A stretch of 12,864 nt of DNA from Brevundimonas sp. UBA5866 (GTDB lineage: Bacteria; Pseudomonadota; Alphaproteobacteria; Caulobacterales; Caulobacteraceae), in contig NZ_DJFS01000051.1 in assembly GCF_002432125.1 (NCBI RefSeq), positions 389-13,252 on the forward strand, in the 5' to 3' direction. Numbering within the stretch: the first letter of the stretch is position 1; the number at the start of each line of letters is the position of its first letter. This document shows positions 1-6,624 of this stretch, one piece after another. Under the pieces are notes generated by a model. It was not told the origin of the DNA, did not search any database, and was given only the letters and a program-made list of their open reading frames with translations. A program made the translations under genes and the position numbers.

Positions 1-758
1 GCGGCCCACATCAGGCTCTCGCCCAGATAGTTGGGGTGACGCACAAAGGCCCAGACGCCCGTGTCCAACAGGCCGCCGCGATTGGCCGGATCGGCCTTGA
101 ACGCGGCCAGCTGACGGTCCGCCGCCGATTGCAGGCCAAAGCCCGACAGCCAGACCGACAGGCCCGCCGCGGCGAACCACAGGGCGTGCGGCGCGGGAGC
201 GGTCAGGATGAAGGCGAACGGCGCGCACCAGATCCAGATGGTCACGCCCTGAAGCAGGTGCACCTGAAAGGCGCTCCACCACAGCCAGTCCTTACCGAAG
301 GATTTACGCCAATGGGCATAGGGCTGGCGCTCCGAGCGGATGTTGTGGCCCCAGGTCTGGACCGACAGCCGCACGGACCACAGCGTCAGCGTGGCCAGAA
401 AGCCGATGCTCAGCGCATCGAAAGGGGGACGCACCATCGCAAACAGCCCCCATCCTGCGACCAGCGGAGCCAGCGAATAGGCCACGTCCATGATTCCGTG
501 ATTGCGCCGGATCGTACCCGCGACCCATGCCAAAGCCGTAACCAAGGCGATCATGAGCCCGCTGAAAAGCCAGTACTGCTGCGCTTCACGTAAATTTGCC
601 GGCAGATCCAGACGCGCCGACAGGAGTGCCGCGAACGGTATGGCCATCATGGCAAAATGCCATTGTTTTCCGCGTGTTTTCTTTGGCATGGCCAATAACC
701 ACACGAGGCAGACAGCCCCCCAGATCAGCGCGGAAAATGTCGTTGCATCCAGCCTCAT
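1..758 (-). CDS. DUF1295 / steroid 5-alpha-reductase-like membrane protein (3' end outside window)
   Basis: I translated this frame by hand. It is open from ATG at 758 to the left edge, giving about 252 residues without the C-terminus. An in-frame TGA at 776-774 leaves no earlier ATG. The protein is strongly hydrophobic with several membrane segments. It carries the family hallmarks QTWGHNIRSER, then FGKDWLWWSAFQVHLLQG around residues 145-165, and the C-terminal RHPNYLGE at 240-247. Proteins of this family resemble isoprenylcysteine methyltransferases and steroid 5-alpha-reductases and sit in the inner membrane; the substrate of bacterial DUF1295 members is mostly unknown. A G-rich stretch 9-13 nt upstream may serve as Shine-Dalgarno. 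The gene diverges from the TonB receptor. Family call is firm; the reaction is not claimed. Confidence 0.88.
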   Translation of the reverse strand, partial: MRLDATTFSALIWGAVCLVWLLAMPKKTRGKQWHFAMMAIPFAALLSARLDLPANLREAQQYWLFSGLMIALVTALAWVAGTIRRNHGIMDVAYSLAPLVAGWGLFAMVRPPFDALSIGFLATLTLWSVRLSVQTWGHNIRSERQPYAHWRKSFGKDWLWWSAFQVHLLQGVTIWIWCAPFAFILTAPAPHALWFAAAGLSVWLSGFGLQSAADRQLAAFKADPANRGGLLDTGVWAFVRHPNYLGESLMWA

Positions 759-878
759 AACCCATGCCCCCGTTCAAACTTGTATAAAAAGACTTGCAAT
801 AAAGGTTCACTAGCGCAAGCTTCATTTTGACCAATGAGCATCTGAAAAACGGATGCCGGGGAGGGTCAGGGAGGGAAT
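759..878. promoter_or_regulatory. Divergent intergenic region between DUF1295 gene and TonB receptor
   Basis: This AT-richer 120-nt gap must hold both promoters. On the minus strand TATACA (786-781) is a plausible -10 for the DUF1295 gene, with a poor -35. An imperfect direct repeat, ACTTGTATAAA at 778-788 and ACTTGCAATAAA at 792-803, covers this spot. On the plus strand TTGACC at 827-832 is a possible -35 without a convincing -10. A small hairpin, GCATC 838-842 with GATGC 852-856, lies in the receptor's likely leader. No promoter can be fixed with certainty. Confidence 0.35.
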
Positions 879-3071
879 ATGACAAAGATTGCGTTCACCG
901 CATCCGCAGTAGCCTTGATCGCTGCTGCAGGTTTGGCCACACCGGCCGCGGCACAGTCCGCTCAGGACGAGGCCGTCAATCTGGGCGAAGTGATTGTTAC
1001 CGCCCAGCGCCGCGAGCAGAGCCTTCAGGAAGTGCCCATCGCGGTTACCGCCTTTGGCGCGGAAACGCTGGAGCGTACCAATGCGACAGGCATCCAGGAT
1101 GTCGCAGGCAAGGTTCCGGGCGTTACCCTGACCCAGTTCAACATCGGCGAGCCGCAGATTTTCATCCGCGGCGTCGGCACGACCAGTGACTCGGCGGCCA
1201 GCGACCCGTCTATCGGCGTGTCCATCGACGAGGTGTCGATCGGGCGCTCGGGCGGATCGTCCTTGGGCTTCCTCGACATCGAGCGCGTCGAGGTTCTGCG
1301 CGGTCCGCAAGGCACCCTGTATGGGCGTAACGCCTCCGGCGGCGCGATGAACATCTATACCAAACGGCCGCGCTTCGAGAATTCGGGGCAGGTGACGTTT
1401 CGCGTCGGCAGCTTCGAGGAACGCGGCGTCGAAGCCTATCTGAACGGACAGATGGGAGAGAACACGGCAGGACGTGTCGCCTTCCGCTGGAACACCAACG
1501 ACGGCTATGCCGAGAATGTCGATACGGGTGGACGTCTTGAGGGGGGTGACCAATACGGTCTCCGTGCCCAGATTCTGCATAGCTCAGGGCCGTGGACCTT
1601 TCTGGCGGGTGTCGATTATTCGCAGGACAAGATGCAGGGCCATGCCCGTATTCCGGTGACGACCTCGTCCACGCCCGCGCCCTTCGTGGCGCTGATCGAT
1701 GCCATTCGTGGAAACATGTCGGTCCGCGAGAGCTTTTCCTCGGCGGACAATTACCAGAACCGCGTGAACTGGGGTCTGACGGGCCGTATCGAGTTCGAAG
1801 GCAACGACCACTTCGACATCGTCTCGCTGACCTCCTATCGCAGCAATGACTATGAATGGCGGGACAATCTGGGCGGCATTCCCTTTCCGGCATTTCCTCT
1901 TTCGGTGGATAACAGCGCCGAGGAAATCTCCAGCCAGTTCAGTCAGGAACTGCGTATCGCCTCCAAGCCCGGCGCGAAGGTGAACTGGGTCGCGGGCCTC
2001 TATTACTTCGAGGAAGATGTAGACCGGACGGAAAGCTATCTTGTCCAGACGGCCCTGCCGATCGCACCGCCCAGCTTCGGCGGCGACACGGTGTTTGACC
2101 AATTTGCCAAGAACACCAGCTATGCCGTGTTCGGTCAGGCCAACATCCCGTTCGCGAATATCTGGGAACTGACCCTTGGTGCCCGCTGGACCCACGACGA
2201 ACGCGAGGTACACCAGATCGCGATCGACCGCGATCCGGTTCTGCCGGTCGGCATTCCTCTGGGCCCGACGGGCTCCCCCTACAATGTGACGGCTTCAACC
2301 AGCTTCGAAGAGCCGACATGGAAACTGGCCCTGTCGGTAGAGCCGATCGACAATGTGCATTTCTATGCCAGCTATGATCGGGGCTATAAGGCCGGTGCCT
2401 ATTCGTCGGGGGCGCAGACCGGGCTTCAGGCCCAGACCCCGCTGAAGTCCGAAATCCTCGACAACTATGAGATCGGGGCCAAAACGACGCTTCTCAACGG
2501 TCGCCTGCGACTGAACGGGGCAGCCTTCAAGCTCGATTACAGCGACCTGCAGGTCTATGAATTGGCGGGGCTGGTGCTGGTGACCTCCAATGCCGAGGCC
2601 GAGGTCAACGGTTTCGAGATCGAGACGGCGCTGGCTGTGAACCGCAACATCACCATCGGTGGTTCCTATACCTCGCTGGATGCCAAATACACATCCAATG
2701 CCACCGCCTTCGGGGCCACCCTTCCCTATGAGGGCAACACCCTGCCGCGTTCTCCGGAAAGCCAGTTCACCCTGTATGCCGATGGCCAGTGGGATGCGTT
2801 TGGCGGTACACTCACCGCCCGCGCCGACTATCAGTGGACGGATGATTTCTACTTTGACCCGTCCAATGCCTCCGAGGTTCTGGTGCCGGCCTATGGTCTG
2901 GTCAGTGCCTTTGCCTCTTGGGAGAACACCAACGGGCTGAAGGTTTCCGTCTATGGCAAGAACCTGGGCGACGAGGAATATCGCATGCACGTGATCAAGA
3001 ATGCCAACATCGGCTTCAGCGTGTTTGCGCCGCCGCGCTCGTGGGGCATTGCCGTCAGCAAATCGTTCTAG
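879..3071 (+). CDS. TonB-dependent outer-membrane receptor
   Basis: A complete 730-residue receptor that imports a scarce ligand across the outer membrane using TonB-ExbBD energy. Residues 1-25 are a signal peptide ending in ATPAAA before Q26. LGEVIVTAQRRE (35-46) resembles a TonB-box/plug start. The plug follows, with IFIRGVG (94-100) and the classical VEVLRGPQGTLYGRNASGG motif (137-155). The rest is a beta-barrel with many aromatic strands, ending in the C-terminal phenylalanine (SKSF) needed for barrel assembly. The length is usual for the large receptor subfamily of Caulobacterales and Sphingomonadales. GGGAGGG at 869-875 supports this start, though spacing is short (3 nt). The ligand cannot be read from sequence: it could be an iron chelate, a carbohydrate or a lipophilic compound. 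No receptor-linked sigma/anti-sigma genes are adjacent. Confidence 0.95.
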   Translation: MTKIAFTASAVALIAAAGLATPAAAQSAQDEAVNLGEVIVTAQRREQSLQEVPIAVTAFGAETLERTNATGIQDVAGKVPGVTLTQFNIGEPQIFIRGVGTTSDSAASDPSIGVSIDEVSIGRSGGSSLGFLDIERVEVLRGPQGTLYGRNASGGAMNIYTKRPRFENSGQVTFRVGSFEERGVEAYLNGQMGENTAGRVAFRWNTNDGYAENVDTGGRLEGGDQYGLRAQILHSSGPWTFLAGVDYSQDKMQGHARIPVTTSSTPAPFVALIDAIRGNMSVRESFSSADNYQNRVNWGLTGRIEFEGNDHFDIVSLTSYRSNDYEWRDNLGGIPFPAFPLSVDNSAEEISSQFSQELRIASKPGAKVNWVAGLYYFEEDVDRTESYLVQTALPIAPPSFGGDTVFDQFAKNTSYAVFGQANIPFANIWELTLGARWTHDEREVHQIAIDRDPVLPVGIPLGPTGSPYNVTASTSFEEPTWKLALSVEPIDNVHFYASYDRGYKAGAYSSGAQTGLQAQTPLKSEILDNYEIGAKTTLLNGRLRLNGAAFKLDYSDLQVYELAGLVLVTSNAEAEVNGFEIETALAVNRNITIGGSYTSLDAKYTSNATAFGATLPYEGNTLPRSPESQFTLYADGQWDAFGGTLTARADYQWTDDFYFDPSNASEVLVPAYGLVSAFASWENTNGLKVSVYGKNLGDEEYRMHVIKNANIGFSVFAPPRSWGIAVSKSF

Positions 3072-3097
3072 AAACCGGACCTGACACTCTCGACCTC

Positions 3098-3132
3098 AAG
3101 GGCCTGCCGACCTGTCGGCGGGCCCTTTTTTT
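3098..3132 (+). terminator. Rho-independent terminator of the TonB receptor gene
   Basis: AAGGGCC-T-GCCGAC (3098-3111) pairs with GTCGGC-G-GGCCCTT (3114-3127), giving a long GC-rich stem with one T/G wobble and a tiny loop, followed by a run of seven T (3126-3132). It begins 27 nt after the receptor stop. The convergent HxlR gene ends exactly here, so the stem may also help end that transcript, but the minus-strand exit has only two T. Confidence 0.9.
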
Positions 3133-4091
3133 CAGGTCCGCTCCAGTTCCCAGCGCACCGCCCGTGCATTCAATGGCGTGCCGGTGGTCAGGTCGCAAAC
3201 CGTCGGGTTGATGATCTCGCCCGTCTCGCGGTCCAGCAGCGTCAGGGGGGCCTCGTCATCGGCGACAAGCCATTTCTGGCTCCAGCCCAGCATGGCCAGC
3301 ACGATGGAGTACAGGCTGCGGCCCGCCTCTGTCAGACGGTATTCATAGCGCACGGGCGAGGTCTGGTAGGGGCGCTTTTCCAGCACGCCATGACGGGTCA
3401 GCCGCGCGAGGCGATCCGAGAGGATATTGGTCGCCAGCCCCAGGGTGGTGTGAAACTCGTCAAAGCGGCGGACGCGGAAAAAGGCCGCCGACAGTATGGC
3501 CCAGCTCCAGTAATCGCCGATGATTTCGGTGGACCGGTCAATGATCGGACGGTCCGACACCGACGGCACGGAACGACGTCGGCGCGAAGTCGGGGGCGGA
3601 ATAACCGTCAGCCCATTTCCGGCGCGCCAGCCGACCTTGGCCGGATCGACGGGCTGGCCGAAGGGACGGGTCAGCACGGCAGGGTGGATGCGCGCCCCTG
3701 TGCCGTGGTAGAAAAAGGCGATGGCATAGCGCTCCTGTAGAGGGGAGGCCGCCCAGACCCTTTCCCATTGTCCCTGCATGACCGCGACACCGAACAGGTC
3801 CAGCCCCATTTCGGTCAGGCGGTATTCGGTGCGCACACCCGTATCGGACTGGGTCTGGATGAAAATGCCCGCGTCGGTCATGCGGTTCAGCCGGTCGGTC
3901 AGAACGCTGCGGGGCGTGCCGAGGCGCTCGCACCACTGGTTGAATCTGCGAACACCATAAAAGGCTTCGCGCAGGATCAGCTGGGTCCAGGCATCGCCGA
4001 CAATGGCAAAGGCGCGTGCGACCGGATTGCCCATTATCAATGATCGCAGATCAGGTTCGTCCAAGTCGCGTCTTTCGTGCCGTGGGCGCAC
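3132..4091 (-). CDS. Tandem HxlR-family winged-helix transcriptional regulator (two fused domains)
   Basis: A 319-residue cytoplasmic DNA-binding protein with two HxlR winged-helix units. Unit 1 spans about 21-150 (PVARAFAIVGDAWTQLIL, FYGVRRFNQW, VLTDRLNRMTDAGI, TEYRLTEMG). Unit 2 spans about 183-319 (IIDRSTEIIGDYWSWAIL, FFRVRRFDEF, ILSDRLARLTRHGV, YEYRLTEAG). Normal HxlR proteins are about 100-150 residues and act as dimers, so this is effectively a covalent pseudo-dimer. A basic linker (about 168-173, SRRRRS) joins the halves. The start is GTG at 4091 with no strong Shine-Dalgarno; ATG at 4034 (residue 20, just before unit 1) is the alternative. It lies downstream of the racemase on the same strand with its own likely promoter. 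It probably controls the lipid genes or itself. Family certain; inducer unknown. Confidence 0.9.
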   Translation of the reverse strand: MRPRHERRDLDEPDLRSLIMGNPVARAFAIVGDAWTQLILREAFYGVRRFNQWCERLGTPRSVLTDRLNRMTDAGIFIQTQSDTGVRTEYRLTEMGLDLFGVAVMQGQWERVWAASPLQERYAIAFFYHGTGARIHPAVLTRPFGQPVDPAKVGWRAGNGLTVIPPPTSRRRRSVPSVSDRPIIDRSTEIIGDYWSWAILSAAFFRVRRFDEFHTTLGLATNILSDRLARLTRHGVLEKRPYQTSPVRYEYRLTEAGRSLYSIVLAMLGWSQKWLVADDEAPLTLLDRETGEIINPTVCDLTTGTPLNARAVRWELERT

Positions 4092-4112
4092 GCTTCAAGT
4101 GTGCTGTTGCAG

Positions 4113-4137
4113 GCGGATAGCCCTTGGAAATATCCGC
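4113..4137. promoter_or_regulatory. Candidate operator: GCGGATA / TATCCGC inverted repeat
   Basis: Perfect 7-bp arms, 4113-4119 and 4131-4137, are separated by 11 nt (18-nt centre-to-centre). The right arm covers the predicted -10 of the HxlR gene, the position expected for an autorepressor. TTGGAAATA at 4124-4132 inside the spacer recurs at 4179-4187, and GGTCAAA (4152-4158) is mirrored by TTTGACC (4194-4200), so the gap holds several related elements. Binding by the HxlR protein is inference. Confidence 0.45.
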
Positions 4138-4157
4138 GCTACAGACAGCGGGGTCAA
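4129..4157 (-). promoter_or_regulatory. Likely promoter of the tandem HxlR gene
   Basis: Read on the minus strand: TTGACC (4157-4152, 5/6 to the -35 consensus), a 17-nt spacer, then GATATT (4134-4129, 4/6 to the -10 consensus). Transcription would start near 4122, giving a leader of about 30 nt to the GTG at 4091. It would let the regulator be made independently of the upstream racemase transcript. Confidence 0.45.
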
Positions 4158-4230
4158 ACCCTTAGTACCCGACTTTTCTTGGAAATACGGATATTTGACC
4201 GTTCCGTGGACCAAACGGGCGGATTTGGTT

Positions 4231-5334
4231 CTATGGGCGTTCGCGTCGCTGCTCTTCGAGTGTTCGGATGAAGTCCGAAACATCGGTTCCGGCAGGCTGC
4301 GGAGGGTTCGGATGCGCGCTGGGCGTTGCGGAAAAACGCGGTGCCGGGGCGGGCTGGGTCACCCCTGCGACCTCGATATAGGTCTGGCGGGCCCGGTTGT
4401 GGGGATGCGCGGGTGTTTCGCCCATAGAGAGTACAGGCGCAAAACAGGCATCGGCCGTTTCAAAAACCTGTGCCCACTCATCCCGGGTTCGGGTGGCAAA
4501 AACCTCGGCCAGCCGTGCCTTCTGTGCGGGCCAGTCAGCAGGGCTCATCTGGGCGCTGAAAAGTGGATCGTCCGACAGACCCGTACATTCCAGCAGCCGT
4601 GCATAGAACTGGGGCTCGATGGCGCCGATGGCGATATATTGGCCGTCGGCAGTGGCATAGGTTTCGTAAAAGGGGGCCCCGGTGTCGAGCACATTGACAC
4701 CGCGTTGGTCCATCCAGAAGCCGCTGGCCTTGAAGCCCCACATCATGGAGGTGAGCAGCGCCGAGCCGTCGGTCATGGCGGCATCGATCACCTGTCCCCC
4801 GGCCCCGTTTCTGACAGCCATCAATGCCGCCAGAATCCCGAAGGCCATCAACATGCCGCCGCCCCCGAAATCGCCGACCAGATTGACGGGCGGTGTCGGC
4901 TTTTCGTCCTTGCGGCCGCACAGACCCAATGCGCCCGATATGGCGATATAGTTGATGTCGTGACCGGCGGTTGCCGCCAGTGGTCCGGTCTGGCCCCATC
5001 CGGTCATCCGCCCGTAAACCAGCTTCGGATTATCAAGCAGCAGGACCTCCGGCCCCAGTCCAAGCCGTTCCATGACGCCCGGTCGAAAGCCTTCGATCAG
5101 GGCATCGCAGCAGCGGCAAAGCCGCCGGAACTGCTCGCGGTCTTCCTGTTTTTTCAGGTCGAGGCTCAGGATCGTGCGTGACCGCAACAGGGGATCACGG
5201 GTTTCGACCGGCGCATCGGGGTGCTGTACCCTTATGACCTCGGCACCGTGGTCGGCCAGCATCATGGCGGCGAACGGGCCGGGACCCAGCCCCGCCACTT
5301 CCACAATCCGAAGGCCGTGCAAGGGTCCGCTCAT
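4231..5334 (-). CDS. Alpha-methylacyl-CoA racemase (class III CoA-transferase fold)
   Basis: A 367-residue cytoplasmic enzyme that epimerises 2-methylacyl-CoA thioesters between R and S forms, so that branched chains can enter beta-oxidation. The N-terminus GLRIVEVAGLGPGPFAAMML and LADHGAEVIRV are CaiB/BaiF-fold hallmarks. The residues that define racemases over transferases are all present: H125 and D126 in AGHDINYIA, D155 in NLVGDFGGGG, and E240 in IGAIEPQFY. They match His126/Asp156/Glu241 of the mycobacterial enzyme with a shift of one. Length is usual for the family (about 360). A purine-rich GAGAGAA lies just upstream of the ATG. It follows the acyl-CoA dehydrogenase by 99 nt with its own likely promoter. 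A CoA-transferase role is the alternative but fits the residues less well. Confidence 0.9.
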   Translation of the reverse strand: MSGPLHGLRIVEVAGLGPGPFAAMMLADHGAEVIRVQHPDAPVETRDPLLRSRTILSLDLKKQEDREQFRRLCRCCDALIEGFRPGVMERLGLGPEVLLLDNPKLVYGRMTGWGQTGPLAATAGHDINYIAISGALGLCGRKDEKPTPPVNLVGDFGGGGMLMAFGILAALMAVRNGAGGQVIDAAMTDGSALLTSMMWGFKASGFWMDQRGVNVLDTGAPFYETYATADGQYIAIGAIEPQFYARLLECTGLSDDPLFSAQMSPADWPAQKARLAEVFATRTRDEWAQVFETADACFAPVLSMGETPAHPHNRARQTYIEVAGVTQPAPAPRFSATPSAHPNPPQPAGTDVSDFIRTLEEQRRERP

Positions 5335-5351
5335 ACTATTCTCTCTGAGGC

Positions 5352-5373
5352 CATCACGGGGGGAGCATCACGG
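5352..5373. repeat. Direct repeat CATCACGG x2 at the racemase transcription start
   Basis: CATCACGG occurs at 5352-5359 and 5366-5373, a 14-nt period, with a G-run between. It lies just downstream of the predicted -10 of the racemase promoter, so it could be an operator. Function is inferred from position only. Confidence 0.35.
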
Positions 5374-5402
5374 ATTAGGGGTTGGCCGCCATCCAATGTC
5401 AA
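5374..5402 (-). promoter_or_regulatory. Likely internal promoter of the racemase gene
   Basis: Minus strand: perfect TTGACA at 5402-5397, 17-nt spacer, then CCTAAT at 5379-5374 (4/6 to TATAAT). The start would be near 5367, about 33 nt before the ATG at 5334. A perfect 10-bp palindrome, ACCGATCGGT (5416-5425), lies 13 nt upstream of the -35 and could bind a regulator. Confidence 0.5.
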
Positions 5403-5433
5403 TCAAACCCGCCACACCGATCGGTCATCGCCT

Positions 5434-6624
5434 TCAGGCGGACCGGCCCGCCAGAACTTGCCGCTTGATGGTTTTGGCAAGGCTCCATTTGTGGACCTCG
5501 GTCGGCCCGTCATAGATGCGGAAGGCGCGGACTTCGCGGAAGATCTGCTCGACGGGGGTGTCGCCGGAAACACCCGTCCCGCCCATGATCTGGACACAGC
5601 GGTCGGCGATGCGGAACAGGGCCTCCGACACCGCGACCTTGGTCATGGAGCTTTCAAGTGTGCCCAGCACGCCTGTGTCGAGCACGCCCGCGCACCAGTC
5701 GATCATCAGCTCGGCCTGTTTCAGCTCGATCAGGTTCTCGGCCAGCATGAAGCCGACGCCTTCGTGGTCGATCAGCGGCTTGCCGAAGGCGTGGCGTTTG
5801 ACGGCATAGGCCGACGCGATCTCGTGGGCGCGCCTGCAGGCACCCAGCCAGCGCATGCAGTGGGTCAGGCGGGCAGGCGCAAGGCGAACCTGCGCGTATC
5901 TGAAGCCTTGGTGGGGCTCGCCGAGGATGGCGCCGTCAGCAACCCGCAGGTTCTCGATCTTCAGGATCGAGTGGCCGCCCGGCATGGAACTGTCGATCGT
6001 CTCCAGAACCCGCTCGACCGTGATGGCGGGGTCGGGCAGGTCGATCAGGAACATGGTGGCGGCGACCTTGCCGTCACCGGCATCGGTCCTGGCCATGACG
6101 ATACCAACCGATGCCCCGACCGCGCCGGTGATGAAGGCCTTGCGGCCATTGATGATCCAGCCGTCGCCATCGCGCACGGCGGTGGTCTGGATCATGGACG
6201 GATCGGCACCCGCACCGCCGTCTTCGGCGGGTTCGGTCATGAAGAAGGCAGAGCGCACATCGCCCGCGATCATCGGCTTGAGGAAATGCTCCTTCTGGGC
6301 GTCGCTGGCGATCTGACCCAGCATGTACATATTGCCCTCGTCCGGGGCCATGACGTTCAGCGCCACCGGACCCAGCGGCGACAGGCCCGCCGCCTGCAGG
6401 ATCAGCGCGGTCGAGCGGTGCGAGACATGGCCGGTTCCGTCCGGAATATGCGGCGTCAGGACGCCCGCCGCGCGGGCCCTGTCGCGCATTTCCGCCACCA
6501 GTCCGTCGGTCGGGCCGTGGCTTTCGGCGCGGGAATCCTTCTCATAGGGAATGATGGTCTGGCGCACGAAGGTTTCGACGCGGGCAGCGATGTCGCGGCC
6601 CCGTTCCAGATCGTCCAGACTCAT
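5434..6624 (-). CDS. Acyl-CoA dehydrogenase, ACAD10/ACAD11-like
   Basis: A 396-residue FAD flavoenzyme of the acyl-CoA dehydrogenase fold, acting in the cytoplasm on CoA thioesters. Motifs in order: N-terminal helical domain (about 1-120); FFMTEPAEDGGAGADPS (127-143), the flavin/substrate signature; beta domain with WIINGRKAFITGA; RHAFGKPL (277-284); and QIMGGTGVSGDTPVEQIFRE (345-364). YDGPTEVHKW (371-380) stands where ordinary enzymes have the catalytic YEGT. The start at 6624 is chosen because ATGA overlaps the kinase stop by 4 nt and AGGAG (6636-6632) is 7 nt upstream; the open frame extends eight residues further but lacks this support. Coupling to the kinase gene, plus this motif, points to the ACAD10/11 group. 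Substrate inferred, not shown. Confidence 0.93.
   Translation of the reverse strand: MSLDDLERGRDIAARVETFVRQTIIPYEKDSRAESHGPTDGLVAEMRDRARAAGVLTPHIPDGTGHVSHRSTALILQAAGLSPLGPVALNVMAPDEGNMYMLGQIASDAQKEHFLKPMIAGDVRSAFFMTEPAEDGGAGADPSMIQTTAVRDGDGWIINGRKAFITGAVGASVGIVMARTDAGDGKVAATMFLIDLPDPAITVERVLETIDSSMPGGHSILKIENLRVADGAILGEPHQGFRYAQVRLAPARLTHCMRWLGACRRAHEIASAYAVKRHAFGKPLIDHEGVGFMLAENLIELKQAELMIDWCAGVLDTGVLGTLESSMTKVAVSEALFRIADRCVQIMGGTGVSGDTPVEQIFREVRAFRIYDGPTEVHKWSLAKTIKRQVLAGRSA

Noticed and set aside
4003..5181. Plus-strand open frame opposite the racemase
   Set aside because: Antisense to a gene with an intact H/D/E catalytic triad; no domain, no ribosome site, and it spans the HxlR promoter region.
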